64,000 nucleotides of DNA from assembly GCF_009859475.1 (NCBI RefSeq), contig NZ_CP044550.1, forward strand, positions 248,001-312,000, read 5' to 3'. A program made the translations under genes and the position numbers. This DNA is from Hydrogenophaga sp. BPS33 (GTDB lineage Bacteria > Pseudomonadota > Gammaproteobacteria > Burkholderiales > Burkholderiaceae_C). Under the pieces are notes generated by a model that was not told the origin of the DNA, did not search any database, and saw only the letters and a list, made by a program, of their open reading frames with translations. The first letter of the stretch is position 1. Each line of letters starts with the position of its first letter. Of this stretch, positions 32,669 to 42,063 are shown piece by piece.

Positions 32669-34165
32669 TCAGGCCACCAATGCAAGTCGTTCGTCACCGT
32701 GGTTCTCAGCAAGGGGGCCGACTACATCCTCCGCTTGCAGCGGATCGATGATCCCTTCGTTGATCTTGCGGATGGCGTGCTCGAGCATTGACATGACGCC
32801 GAGTTCTTCGCGGATGTACGTGATCGCAGCAAGTCGGTCGTTCTGTCGCAGGAGAGCCATAAGGCTCTCGTCGCTGACGATCGTCTCCGCGACCACAGTC
32901 CTTCCGCTGGTGCCGCTGCCACCGCACTTGTCGCAACCATCAGGGTTCTGAACAAAGGCCCTCTCGACGTTGATGGCGCGCATGAAGCGCCCCACCGTTC
33001 GCGGATCGAACTCGGCTAGGTGGTCGGCAAGAGGCTGCTTGCAGTGGGGGCACAACACCTTGACCAGGCGCTGGCAAATCAGGCCCGCCACGATCGTCGG
33101 GTCTGTCACCAATGCTGGGTTCACCCCAAGGTCAGTGAGACGATCGATGATGGCGACCGCACTGTTCGCATGAACCGTGCTCCAGACCTGGTGTCCGGTC
33201 ATGGCGGCCTGAACCGCCAGTCGCCCGCTCGGGTTGTCCCGAATCTCGGAGAGCATGATGATGTCCGGGTCCAGGCGCATTGCCGCCTTGATGGCCATCT
33301 GGTACTCACGCGACCGTTCCTCTTCGGAGTCAGCGTTCGTCACAGGTGTTTGGACGGCTCCGGGAATCGGATACTCGGGAGGGTCCTCCACGGTGATCAC
33401 GTGCTTTCGACCTTGCGCTTGCTGGATGATGGCGCCCAGGGCCCTCTGAAGCGTGGTCGACTTCCCTGAGCCGGTAGGTCCACCAATCAGCACGACACCG
33501 GTAGGCTTGCGCTTGAGTATCTCGACGCACGCAACCTGCTCGGGCGAGTACCCCAGACGAGCCAGGTCGAGATCGTTCGTGGCGTCGTTGTATAGCAGAC
33601 GAAGCACCATGATGTACCCATCGACCTGCGGTGATGTGGCGATTCGGATGCCGTCCAGGTGCACTGGAATTCGGCTGCGCATCGAAATCCGCGCGTCCTG
33701 GCGCGACAGCTCTTCGAAAGTGGCGTCTGACACATCCGCCATCGCCTGGAAGATGGTCGTGCACAACTGCGACCCGTACTCGAAGGTGTGCTCTTCGATG
33801 AAGGTGAGGTCGTTGTGGATGCGAAAGAGGATCTGGGTGCGGTTGCGCGAACTGACGCGAATGTGGATATCCGACGCTCGCTTCTCGACAGCGCGCTCAA
33901 AGAGCTGCTTTGCCGTCGCCTGCATGTTGGAATGCGTCTCTGACCCGCTTGCCTGGTCGTACAGCTTGGCGATCGCTGCCAGATCACACTCTTCCACCCG
34001 AACTTCACGTTTCAGGTGCTTGAGCTTGGCCATAAACCCGCGCACATGACGGTTGTAGACGTGGCTCTTCGACACCATCAGACGGCCGTCGTCAAGGTAG
34101 GCCAAGATGGCACGCACCTCGTCCGCAACCTGTAGCTCTCCGTCTTTCGCCGTCAATACCTTCAT
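32669..34165 (-). CDS. pilQ: PilQ, pilus extension ATPase (GspE family)
   Basis: A 498-residue GspE/PilB-type ATPase that powers pilin assembly. Walker A is GPTGSGKSTT, the Asp box is VEDPPEYPIPG, Walker B is DIIMLSEIRDNPSGRLA, and the His box is STVHANSAVAI. A C-terminal tetracysteine zinc site has CPHC and CDKC pairs about 40 residues apart, as in assembly rather than retraction ATPases. The N-terminal ~130 residues are the variable domain that docks to PilO/PilR. Confidence 0.9.
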   Translation of the reverse strand: MKVLTAKDGELQVADEVRAILAYLDDGRLMVSKSHVYNRHVRGFMAKLKHLKREVRVEECDLAAIAKLYDQASGSETHSNMQATAKQLFERAVEKRASDIHIRVSSRNRTQILFRIHNDLTFIEEHTFEYGSQLCTTIFQAMADVSDATFEELSRQDARISMRSRIPVHLDGIRIATSPQVDGYIMVLRLLYNDATNDLDLARLGYSPEQVACVEILKRKPTGVVLIGGPTGSGKSTTLQRALGAIIQQAQGRKHVITVEDPPEYPIPGAVQTPVTNADSEEERSREYQMAIKAAMRLDPDIIMLSEIRDNPSGRLAVQAAMTGHQVWSTVHANSAVAIIDRLTDLGVNPALVTDPTIVAGLICQRLVKVLCPHCKQPLADHLAEFDPRTVGRFMRAINVERAFVQNPDGCDKCGGSGTSGRTVVAETIVSDESLMALLRQNDRLAAITYIREELGVMSMLEHAIRKINEGIIDPLQAEDVVGPLAENHGDERLALVA

Positions 34166-34206
34166 GGCCTTGCTTTCTTGTGGTTATCAGTGCCGGTCCG
34201 TTGCAT

Positions 34207-34794
34207 TTACTGCGCGCGCGGAGCGAGCAGCGACGGCGCGTTAGGCGAAGTGGCGCCCGGCGGAACGGCTGCGCCGGCTGCGGGCGTTGCCGCCGCACCA
34301 AAGGTCAGGCGCTTCGACTCTTTGCCACGGCCCAGCGTGATTGCATCCACCGTGATCTGGCGCACCCCCCAGCCACCAACCGTGTCTCCAACCCGGACGG
34401 ACTGGACGTTGCCGCCTGGCATCACCAAACTCGCGACAAACTTGCCATCGACACCGCCGATTTCGAGGACCGCGGGCGTGGAGCCGTCGTCGGCTTGACT
34501 TGCCGGGCCGCGTTTCAGGTGCGCAATCTCCGAGCGCTTTGCTTCGAGCTTCGCATCCAGCTCGAGCTCAGACAACTCGGCCTCTTTGACGCTCATGCGC
34601 TCATTGATGACAGCAATGGCAGATGCTGCCGGGCTTCCACGGCCAGCAGCAACGGGGGTCGTAGCCGCAGCGGCCTGTGGCTCGCTCGCCCCCGTGCCCT
34701 GACGCGGCATCTGTTGTGCGTAACTCGTCGCAGCACTGGCCGCAGCTACGGCGACCAAGAGCTTGCTGAGAGAGCTGAACTTACTTTCGAACAT
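34207..34794 (-). CDS. pilP: PilP, type IVb pilus biogenesis protein
   Basis: A 195-residue periplasmic protein with a signal peptide (LLVAVAAASAATSYAQ), an Ala/Pro-rich linker, a helical region (MSVKEAELSELELDAKLEAK) and a small beta domain (GGNVQSVRVGDTVGGWGVRQI) resembling the GspC/PilP HR domain, followed by an Ala/Pro-rich tail. It connects the PilO inner-membrane complex to the PilN secretin. Its start overlaps the PilO stop by 14 bp, and its position between pilO and pilQ matches R64. Confidence 0.85.
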   Translation of the reverse strand: MFESKFSSLSKLLVAVAAASAATSYAQQMPRQGTGASEPQAAAATTPVAAGRGSPAASAIAVINERMSVKEAELSELELDAKLEAKRSEIAHLKRGPASQADDGSTPAVLEIGGVDGKFVASLVMPGGNVQSVRVGDTVGGWGVRQITVDAITLGRGKESKRLTFGAAATPAAGAAVPPGATSPNAPSLLAPRAQ

Positions 34795-36073
34795 ACTGCG
34801 ATCCTTCCATCATCCAAATCATTCGGCCGCCCTTCCACTGCGCTGCCATCGAGCGCAGGCGGAACCCGCTGCCGTCAAGTGCATCGACAACCGCATCCGG
34901 CAACGTCACGCCGTCTGCCTTCCAAGTGAGTTCGTCCCAGAGCGGCTCTGCGCCACCCTGGCGCTTCTGGCCGGGAAGCACCTGGGTATTGCTTGTCGCG
35001 GGCGCGCTCACGGTCAGCTTGAAGCCGTAGCGCTGTGCGGCCGAGTACATTTCGGCCACCCGTGCGTTGGACGGAGACACCTCCTCGTCCTTCCCGATCA
35101 GCAGCGACGGCAGTGGGCGCGTCGAGGAAGCAAGGCTGCCGTCCAAAGAGATCACTGCATCGGGCACGACGCTCTTGAGGTGATCGATCCAGCCCCGGCC
35201 GGATGGCTTCCAGGCCACCACAACGACGCCGCCAGTGCAACTGACGCTGGCAAGATCCCAGTTGCCCGGGAACAGGGTGAACGCTTCCAGGGTTCCAAGG
35301 CAGGCGTTCTTCTGTTCGCTCGCCATCGGGATCTCGCCCCAAGGGCGAGGCCGCGGCATCTCTGCCGCTTTGCTTGCTTCGAGCTCGGCAGCTACGCGCC
35401 TTGCTTGCTCGATTGCCTTGGTTCTTTGATACGCCTTGAACTCATTGAGCCCGTACGCACAGGCGGCGACGACCGCAAGCGCAAGAACCAGCGGTTTCGC
35501 GTGCTTGGTCACCATCTGTGCGGCTGTGACCGTGATCGGAGCCAGCACCCACGAGCGCTGGAGCACCAGCTTGCCCCTGCGCCCGAGCGGTAGAAGCTCT
35601 TCGAGGGAAGGCGCTTCTTCGGACAGTGCCACGCCCCAATGGCCTGGCAAGAACATGTTGCCCCACTCGCCAATACTGTTGTCCTGGTAGAACATTGTTT
35701 TGGCGATCTCTTCCGAATCGATGATCTGGTCCCTTTCGGGAATGATCACCCCATCCTTCTGAGCGAGGTAGTACCACCGGCCTCCACCGAGGTCGGCGAC
35801 AAACAGGAAGTCACGAGCGTTACTGAGTTCGTGCAAGCGATCCACCACCGCCATCGCCAGGGAGGCGACGCCGGCCTTGATCTCGGCACCTGACTTGGCC
35901 AGGCCGGTGCACAGCCCATCTCGGTGGACAACGTGAAGGTTGAGATCTAGTTCCTTGCCGATTCCCTTGATCTCGGTCGCACGCTCCCCGGTGTTCGTGG
36001 ATGTGAGAGGCTGCCAGAGCAGCCCAGCCGCGAAGTCACGACCGCCATAGGAAAACACCTGGGCGAGTTCCAT
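34781..36073 (-). CDS. pilO: PilO, pilin accessory protein
   Basis: A 430-residue PilO protein of the R64 type. The N-terminal ~190-residue cytoplasmic domain opens MELAQVFSYGGRDFAAGLLWQ. A single membrane segment (KPLVLALAVVAACAYGLNE) and a periplasmic domain with the GNWDLASVSCTGG region follow. It anchors the extension ATPase to the envelope complex. Its start overlaps the PilN stop by one base, and it continues into PilP with overlap, which indicates tight translational coupling. Confidence 0.87.
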   Translation of the reverse strand: MELAQVFSYGGRDFAAGLLWQPLTSTNTGERATEIKGIGKELDLNLHVVHRDGLCTGLAKSGAEIKAGVASLAMAVVDRLHELSNARDFLFVADLGGGRWYYLAQKDGVIIPERDQIIDSEEIAKTMFYQDNSIGEWGNMFLPGHWGVALSEEAPSLEELLPLGRRGKLVLQRSWVLAPITVTAAQMVTKHAKPLVLALAVVAACAYGLNEFKAYQRTKAIEQARRVAAELEASKAAEMPRPRPWGEIPMASEQKNACLGTLEAFTLFPGNWDLASVSCTGGVVVVAWKPSGRGWIDHLKSVVPDAVISLDGSLASSTRPLPSLLIGKDEEVSPSNARVAEMYSAAQRYGFKLTVSAPATSNTQVLPGQKRQGGAEPLWDELTWKADGVTLPDAVVDALDGSGFRLRSMAAQWKGGRMIWMMEGSQYVRK

Positions 36074-37752
36074 CAGCGTGCACCTGCAACGATCGGCTGG
36101 ATCAACACGACCAGGACATTGCGTGTCTTCGAGGCCCGCACAGAGCCGCCCAGCGCCACATTGGTCGCCTTGCCGACCCCAGCCGAACGGCCTTCATCCG
36201 CCAGCTGCTCGAAGCCGGTCACCACCAGCGTTTCGCCACTGTTGAGGATCGTGCGCTGAAGGAAGTTGCGCGTGTCGATCTCCGGCGTCTGAATGGAGGA
36301 GCCGCCCGAAACGACCTGATCGATCCCGAGCAACGACGAAATGTCCCCGCTGAACTGCAGCATCAGACGCTTGTCATCGAGAATGTGTGGCAGCGTGTTC
36401 AGGGAGAAACCAGTAGTGACCTGCCCAGGCTGGAGCGTCGTGGTATTCCCCGCGCCGCCAGTTCCCAGCGTCGTCGTGCTCGATGCCAAGTAGGCCGTTT
36501 GACGCCCCACCTGAATCGGCGCAGGTTGGTTGTTGATCGTCAGGAGTGAGGCCGACGTGACCTGCGAGACGCGTCCTTGTTTGGACAGGGCTTCGACCAT
36601 CGCTTCCGTTCCGTTCCAGTTGCTGGTCGGTGACAGGATTCGCATGCCGAACGAAGAGGCACCGATGATCGGCTCCGCGGCCGAGGAAAGGGTCAAACCC
36701 ACGCTGCGGTTGACGCTCTGGTACACCGCCTCCCAGTTGATCCCGTATTGATCCGAGTCACTGAGTTCGACAGCGAGGACCTTCACGTTGATCGACACTT
36801 GCCTCGAAAGCGAAGCGTTTTGCGCGTCCACAAAGCGCGCCAATCGCTCGATGACCACGGGTGTGTCGTCAACGGTGATGGTGCCAGTAGAAGGGGTAAC
36901 AACCAGGCGCCCGTCTGGGGAAAGCATCGCCTTGATGCTGTCTTCGATGCCCTTCCAGACGCTCATGCCGGAGAACTCAACCCCTGCGCGCATCTCACTG
37001 CTGGCAGAACCGCTAGCCGAGCCGTTCGAACTGTTGCCGTTGACGCCGGTGGTGGTGTTCGATTGCGTACCAACGCGCGCCTGCAGGCTGGTATCGCCCG
37101 GGAGCGCTGCAAGACGGAAGGTCGCCGACTTGGTCACGAAGAAGTGAACGCCCATGCCGTCCCACTCCCAGAAGACGCCATATTTCGACGCCATCAGGTC
37201 CAGGAAGCCACGCACCGAGCCGCTGTACACCACCGGAGCTGCCACGGCGTCGCGTGATCCTGCGGCAGATCCATTGGCCTGGACCGTACCGCTCGGCAGA
37301 GGGGGAAGCGGTGCCTGTGAACTGTTCGCAGGCGTTCCTGAAGGGCTGGCGGGCGTCTCGCTGGACGAAACTTCAGCCTCGGCGTTCTTCCGCGCAGCAC
37401 GCGAAACACTTGTCACGATGCCGGTGATCTGGCTCAGGTAGCTTGCCGAGTCCACGAGACCATCGAATCGACGATTCACGGCAAACGAACGATTGAGCGC
37501 CGCCTCAGCGCGCGGGTCCTTCGCCTCAGCCATTTTGCTGACCGGGATCCAAACCCGGTCGACACGACGCACCGACGTTGCCACGACCGGGCCCATCGCA
37601 GTGGTGTCGCGAACGGCACGGAGTGCGCTTTGGGCCTCCTTGCCCACGGCGTCGACCTTTTCGACGACGGGCTTCATCGTCGCGGTCGAGCAGCCAGCGA
37701 GGGTTGCGATCATCATCGTCGCGAGGATCGTTTTTTTGGTCTTGGTCATCAC
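36073..37752 (-). CDS. pilN: PilN, outer-membrane lipoprotein secretin
   Basis: A 559-residue secretin of the type IVb pilus. The lipobox LAGC lies at residues 18-21, so the protein is a lipoprotein as in R64 PilN and BfpB. N-domains (GFLDLMASKYGVFWEWDG; DDTPVVIERLARFVDAQN) are joined by a Gly/Ser/Thr linker, and the C-terminal secretin domain includes VNVKVLAVELSD-like and ETLVVTGFEQ elements. It forms the outer-membrane gate for the pilus. It overlaps neighbours on both sides by 4 bp and 1 bp. Confidence 0.9.
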   Translation of the reverse strand: MMTKTKKTILATMMIATLAGCSTATMKPVVEKVDAVGKEAQSALRAVRDTTAMGPVVATSVRRVDRVWIPVSKMAEAKDPRAEAALNRSFAVNRRFDGLVDSASYLSQITGIVTSVSRAARKNAEAEVSSSETPASPSGTPANSSQAPLPPLPSGTVQANGSAAGSRDAVAAPVVYSGSVRGFLDLMASKYGVFWEWDGMGVHFFVTKSATFRLAALPGDTSLQARVGTQSNTTTGVNGNSSNGSASGSASSEMRAGVEFSGMSVWKGIEDSIKAMLSPDGRLVVTPSTGTITVDDTPVVIERLARFVDAQNASLSRQVSINVKVLAVELSDSDQYGINWEAVYQSVNRSVGLTLSSAAEPIIGASSFGMRILSPTSNWNGTEAMVEALSKQGRVSQVTSASLLTINNQPAPIQVGRQTAYLASSTTTLGTGGAGNTTTLQPGQVTTGFSLNTLPHILDDKRLMLQFSGDISSLLGIDQVVSGGSSIQTPEIDTRNFLQRTILNSGETLVVTGFEQLADEGRSAGVGKATNVALGGSVRASKTRNVLVVLIQPIVAGAR

Positions 37753-38144
37753 TTCACCTCTTGAATGCGCACGGCGTTGTTTGCGTAGATCTCAGCCTCC
37801 AGTCGCACCTTGTTCAGACGCATTGAGCCGAGGACCATGTCCAGCGCTTTGTCGAAGTCGTGGTTCAGCACCAGGTCGGCTTCACTACGGAATTCCGGCG
37901 CTTCCCAGCTGAGGGAGTAGCCGTGGCGTTTGGCCCACTCCACCAGACGCGGCGAGATGAGGTCACCCGCTTTGATGGACAACGACAGGTCCACCTTGGG
38001 TGCGGGCGGCTTCTCCATCGGCTTGATGGGCAGCGCAGTCGTCGACGCCTGGATCGGGAATTCCTCGGTCACGATGCGAATGTTCTGCGCCTGCGCGGAT
38101 GCGGCGACGAGAGCCAGCAACGTGATGGTGTGTTTTGCGTTCAT
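37749..38144 (-). CDS. TcpQ-like secretin-associated protein (PilL C-domain-like)
   Basis: A 131-residue exported protein with a signal peptide (TLLALVAASAQAQ), consisting essentially of one TcpQ-type domain: LSIKAGDLISPRLVEWAKRHG and YSLSWEAPEF, then FDKALDMVLGSM and the AEIYANNAVRIQE end. In the toxin-coregulated and R64 pili this domain (TcpQ, PilL C-terminus) guides and stabilises the secretin. ATG 38144 is chosen for the GAGGA upstream. The two further copies of the domain in the next protein (38160-39863) make three TcpQ-like domains in a row. Confidence 0.78.
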   Translation of the reverse strand: MNAKHTITLLALVAASAQAQNIRIVTEEFPIQASTTALPIKPMEKPPAPKVDLSLSIKAGDLISPRLVEWAKRHGYSLSWEAPEFRSEADLVLNHDFDKALDMVLGSMRLNKVRLEAEIYANNAVRIQEVK

Positions 38145-38159
38145 GGTTGTCCTCAAATC

Positions 38160-39863
38160 TCAAATGCCGCTGATGACCAGCGTGTTGTTTGCGTAGGCCA
38201 CTGCCTTCATCCGATAACCCGCAGAGGCCACCTGTGCCATAACGAAATCGGCCGCCGCCAGGAAGGTGGGTTGATCGACCAGCGCATCCCCCGCGATCGG
38301 CACGCTCTCGCGCGCATTCCAAACGACCGACCAGTTGGCCTCACGGCCCCAGCGATTGAGCATTTGTTCCAGGCTCTTATCGTCTGCTCTCATCGACCAC
38401 TTGCGCCCCGGCTCATCGAGCCCAAACCCCCCCATAGAGTCGGATTGGTTCGCAATCGGGCGCCCGGCGCGGCTGTTCGCAACTGGCCCGCGCGCCGCGT
38501 TCGTCGCTGCTGCATTGGTTGCGGCGGGCGTTGACGTTGTGGGTGCCGCCTCAGGCTTAGCGCCCGCCGCCGTGAAGCGGATCACACGGTTGCTGTAGAC
38601 GGTTGCATCCAACGCGTACCCTGCTTGGCGCAGGCCGACCAGCAGACGTTCAATCGCTTCCTTGATAGAGGAAGCCTGAATCGCAGCGTCTCCCGCGACT
38701 TGTGCGTCCAGTTCTGGCGGAACCTCCCAAACGATGGTGTGCCCCACGGCCGCGGCCCAGCGGCGCACGGTGCCTTGGACCGTCTTGTCCGTGGCCAGCA
38801 TCCGAAAACCCCCAGCCGGTACGGCGGGTTGCGCCACGGGCGGCGGCGTGAGGCTGGGCCCATTCGGCGTGTCCATAGCAGCTTGGGCCGAATGGCGCCG
38901 CAGCATTGCGTTGCCCTGTTCCACCGTGAGTACGCCCGAGCGCACCAGCGCCTGGATGTTGGCTTGGTTGCTGTTCATGGGGCGCTGATGGGAGCCCGCC
39001 TGGCGCGCGCCCTGTGCCTTGGCTTCCACGCTCACGCGAACGTTGGACTCCCAGAGGTTCTTGTCCTGCTTGCCCGCAACGGCCACCCGCGTGGTGATGG
39101 ACTCTGCAGACACCCCAGCCTTCACAAGCGCATCGCGCATCGCCTTTGCGCGCGCCTGGTCCAGACCTTCCTTGAGCGTCTCGTCGTCACGCCCAACGAC
39201 CTCGAGCCGGTCGCCCGACGCCACCTTGGCTGCGATGGCCGCCAGCAGCTTGCGCCCTTGGGGCCCCAGCACATGGCTCCCTTTGGGGAACCAGATCGTT
39301 TGTTCGGTCGTGGAAACTTGCGGTTCGACCCATGCCACGCGGTCCCCTCGGACTGGGGTTGCGTAGCTGTTGCGTTCCTGCGCGTCATCCACCAGGGCGG
39401 GAACTACCGGTGCAAGCGATGCCACCAGTCGCGATCCCGGGCGCACCGGGCCGCCGCTGTAAGGCGTTCTCATACCATTCTCGGCAAGCTGATCGATCGG
39501 TGGCACATCCAGGCGATCTCCAGCTCCGTGGACGACCATCGCCTGCGCGCGCCCGAGCTGCAGCGTGAATTGGCCATGTACCTCAGATACCTTGATGTAC
39601 GGGCCTTCGTGGGTCGGCACCAGAAGCTTCATGCCGCCGTTGTTCTTGGCGAAGATGGCTGGGATCGCTTCGCCAGCTCTGAACTGGAAGTAGGTATTGC
39701 GGCCGTCGTCAAAGACCTGCACGGGCGCTGCCCTGAGGCTGCCCGAGGTCATGTAGGTGAAGTCATAGGCACCGACCTGTTGCTTGGCGCTGCCCACGGC
39801 CGCGTTTGCATTGAGCAGGACGATTGCGGCAGCTGCCGCCGCCTTGGTAAGTTTGGCTTTCAT
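38160..39863 (-). CDS. Chimeric VirB9-like / OmpA-like / double TcpQ protein (PilL-like)
   Basis: A 567-residue exported protein with four parts. Residues ~34-112 align by eye with the C-terminal domain of the VirB9 encoded just upstream (shared VFDDG..TYF, PA.FA, G.YI and L.LG..x..VH). Residues ~188-265 look like an OmpA C-terminal domain (IWFPKGSHVLGPQGRKLL, VVGRDDETLKEGLDQARAKAM). Residues ~352-430 and ~488-566 are two TcpQ-like domains (FRMLATDKTVQGTVRRWA and WSMRADDKSLEQMLNRWG). A signal peptide precedes. It sits exactly between the VirB8-B9-B10 genes and the pilus genes, so it may physically join the T4SS core to the pilus secretin (inference). Confidence 0.75.
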   Translation of the reverse strand: MKAKLTKAAAAAAIVLLNANAAVGSAKQQVGAYDFTYMTSGSLRAAPVQVFDDGRNTYFQFRAGEAIPAIFAKNNGGMKLLVPTHEGPYIKVSEVHGQFTLQLGRAQAMVVHGAGDRLDVPPIDQLAENGMRTPYSGGPVRPGSRLVASLAPVVPALVDDAQERNSYATPVRGDRVAWVEPQVSTTEQTIWFPKGSHVLGPQGRKLLAAIAAKVASGDRLEVVGRDDETLKEGLDQARAKAMRDALVKAGVSAESITTRVAVAGKQDKNLWESNVRVSVEAKAQGARQAGSHQRPMNSNQANIQALVRSGVLTVEQGNAMLRRHSAQAAMDTPNGPSLTPPPVAQPAVPAGGFRMLATDKTVQGTVRRWAAAVGHTIVWEVPPELDAQVAGDAAIQASSIKEAIERLLVGLRQAGYALDATVYSNRVIRFTAAGAKPEAAPTTSTPAATNAAATNAARGPVANSRAGRPIANQSDSMGGFGLDEPGRKWSMRADDKSLEQMLNRWGREANWSVVWNARESVPIAGDALVDQPTFLAAADFVMAQVASAGYRMKAVAYANNTLVISGI

Positions 39864-39872
39864 TGTGTTGAC

Positions 39873-41147
39873 CTATTTGCGGCGGTTGTGGGCTCGCGGG
39901 AACACCATGTCGCTCACGACCTCGACGTTGATGCGCTCTCCCTGGCGCACCGTGATGGTGGGCGGGATGACTTTGTTGCGATCCAGGATCGACTTGCTCA
40001 CATCGACAAGAATTTCGCCAGCGGCGCCCTTGATGCCGCCGCTTTCATTGCCAATCGTCGTGACGCCTGTTGGGGCGGACGTTTTGTCTGCCAGCACCGC
40101 AATGAAGAAGCTCGATGCGAACATCTTCAGGAAGTGGTTATTGACCTCACCCGAGATGCCCGCCGCTCCCCTGAGGTCAGAGCCCGGTGCCGGCGGCATA
40201 TCGAAGCTGGTGCCATCGGGAAGGATCAATCGTTCGAAGGCAAACAGGATTCGTGCCTGACCGACCTTCACGTTGGAGTCGTACTTCCCATCAAGCACGC
40301 TACCCTTCGGTATCAGCAACTGCCCCTTGCCGAGGCTGTCGTAGATGTCCACGGTGGTGTAGGCGGAGATTCTCCCGGGCAGATCGGAGTTGATCGCGCG
40401 ACCAAGTACAGCGGGGATGACCTTGCCCTGCATCAGCACGAGGTCGGAAGGAGCCTGGTAGCTTTGCAGTACCTTTCCCCCGCGTGTCCTTCCTCCGACT
40501 TCGCCGGCGTACTCTTTCATCCAGGACGTGGACTGAATGCTGCCGCCTTTTTCCTCCTGCAGGCGTTGGATCGCCTTGGCGATGCCCGGGTACTCGGCCT
40601 CGGCGGCGGCTTCCATAGGAAGCTGGCCCCCGGACATCTGCTGCGCCGCTCCCACGACCATTCCCGCTGGCGTCATGGCGAGCGGGCCCTTGGCTTCTCC
40701 GTTGCGCTCATCGAAATCCACGACCATCGCCTTGGCCAGCCGGACTTCGGCTTCGCGCTCGGCATCCAGCAGGGCTTGCTGGTCGGGCTGGGCCGGCGCA
40801 ACGACGGGCGAGACTCGCTCGTTCTCGAGGGACGCCATCGGCTTTTCGTACAAGCTGGCCGTGTTGTCTGGTCGGCGCACGCTCTCCGGCACCACGCGAG
40901 GCTCTCCAGCCACTGCGGCTATCTCCTCATCAATGGATTGCGGCTTGCCAACGACCTGGCCAACTGGGGCTTCGGTCGGCTTCACTGAAAGATCGGCCGG
41001 TTGAGAACTGCCCCCGCCGAGAAACATGGAAGAGGCCACGCCGAGGCTGAGCACGCCAACTGCGAGCACCGCCAGGGTGGACTTCTTCAGCGGAATGCCC
41101 GGCTTGGGCTCTTCCGGCGCGATGATCGATTCGTTGGACAGGCCCAT
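39873..41147 (-). CDS. virB10: VirB10/TrbI, T4SS core channel protein
   Basis: A 424-residue VirB10/TrbI protein, which spans both membranes and forms the T4SS core with VirB7/B9. A cytoplasmic N-terminus, one membrane segment (STLAVLAVGVLSLGVASSMF), a Pro/Glu-rich periplasmic linker and the C-terminal barrel are visible, the latter with VLMQGKVIPAVLGRAINSDL, IPKGSVLDGKY and RINVEVVSDMVF. ATG 41147 directly follows the VirB9 stop (TGATATG); an earlier in-frame start overlaps VirB9. Confidence 0.92.
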   Translation of the reverse strand: MGLSNESIIAPEEPKPGIPLKKSTLAVLAVGVLSLGVASSMFLGGGSSQPADLSVKPTEAPVGQVVGKPQSIDEEIAAVAGEPRVVPESVRRPDNTASLYEKPMASLENERVSPVVAPAQPDQQALLDAEREAEVRLAKAMVVDFDERNGEAKGPLAMTPAGMVVGAAQQMSGGQLPMEAAAEAEYPGIAKAIQRLQEEKGGSIQSTSWMKEYAGEVGGRTRGGKVLQSYQAPSDLVLMQGKVIPAVLGRAINSDLPGRISAYTTVDIYDSLGKGQLLIPKGSVLDGKYDSNVKVGQARILFAFERLILPDGTSFDMPPAPGSDLRGAAGISGEVNNHFLKMFASSFFIAVLADKTSAPTGVTTIGNESGGIKGAAGEILVDVSKSILDRNKVIPPTITVRQGERINVEVVSDMVFPRAHNRRK

Positions 41148-41148
41148 A

Positions 41149-42063
41149 TCAGTCCTGCACGACCTGACCAAGCCAATTGCGCTTGATGACGCGGTGCACG
41201 CGCACCTCGGGCTTACCCAACTTGAGAACCGCGGTCTCCAGCAAGCGCTGCGCGACGATGTAGTCCCCGTTGACCGTGTAGTTCACCAGGCTGTACTCGT
41301 TCCCTTCGATGACGGCGAACAGCGCCGGCTGCTCCTGCAGATTTGCGGGCATGCGGAAGTAGGTGAACTTGCCGTCGTCAAAGACCATGTCCGGCCGGAA
41401 CGGCGCATCCCCCTCGATGCGGTAGTTGAACCGCATGCTGGACGGATTGATCCCCAAGGCACCGGCATCGCCTTGCTCCGACCGGGGCTTGCCTTCAACG
41501 CTGCGGGCGGCCCCTGGCGCGCTCGACGGCACAGGTACCTGGCCCTCCTTGAGGCGCGTCGGTCGCTCTGCCTCATCCTCTGCTGCTCCCGCAACCTCGG
41601 ATGGATCCATTTCCAACAGCACTTCCTTGGCGTAGACCCAGGAGACTCGCTGGTACCACTTTCTTCCGTCGCCCGTGGACTTGAGCACGAACTGGTAGGG
41701 GCGCTTGTCGGTGAGTACCGTCAAGGAAGTCTCAAGGTCTTCGTAGCGAGGCTTGAGAAAGAGGTTCTTGCGGTTCTTGGTGGGCGTGATCTCCCAGTTC
41801 GAGGTGTCGCCCGCAGCGACCGACATGATCACTTCGTCGGGCGCGAACTGCAGATGGGTCACTGCCCGCGGTTTGGCCAGGACCAAGAATGTGTTGTCCG
41901 CATCGAATTGGAACTCCACCAGCCGCGTATCGCCGCGAAGGGGCGTTGCAATGAGTTCGGCCGTCGCCGGTTGATGCGCCAGCAACAAAGCGGCAACGGC
42001 GAGCGCTGCGCTCAAGCCGCGAGCGTTCAGCATGCTCATGGGAGTTCGGTAGTTGATCTTCAC
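41149..42063 (-). CDS. virB9: VirB9/TrbG, T4SS core outer-membrane protein
   Basis: A 304-residue VirB9/TrbG/CagX protein. The signal peptide (AALAVAALLLAHQPATA) precedes the N-terminal domain (VEFQFDADNTFLVLAKPRAVTHLQF) and the C-terminal domain with MRFNYRIEGDAPFRPDMVF and DGKFTYFRMP, which inserts with VirB10 and VirB7 at the outer membrane. It overlaps the VirB8 stop by 4 bp. I see no VirB7 lipoprotein gene. The C-terminal domain is duplicated in the chimeric protein at 38160. Confidence 0.92.
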   Translation of the reverse strand: MKINYRTPMSMLNARGLSAALAVAALLLAHQPATAELIATPLRGDTRLVEFQFDADNTFLVLAKPRAVTHLQFAPDEVIMSVAAGDTSNWEITPTKNRKNLFLKPRYEDLETSLTVLTDKRPYQFVLKSTGDGRKWYQRVSWVYAKEVLLEMDPSEVAGAAEDEAERPTRLKEGQVPVPSSAPGAARSVEGKPRSEQGDAGALGINPSSMRFNYRIEGDAPFRPDMVFDDGKFTYFRMPANLQEQPALFAVIEGNEYSLVNYTVNGDYIVAQRLLETAVLKLGKPEVRVHRVIKRNWLGQVVQD

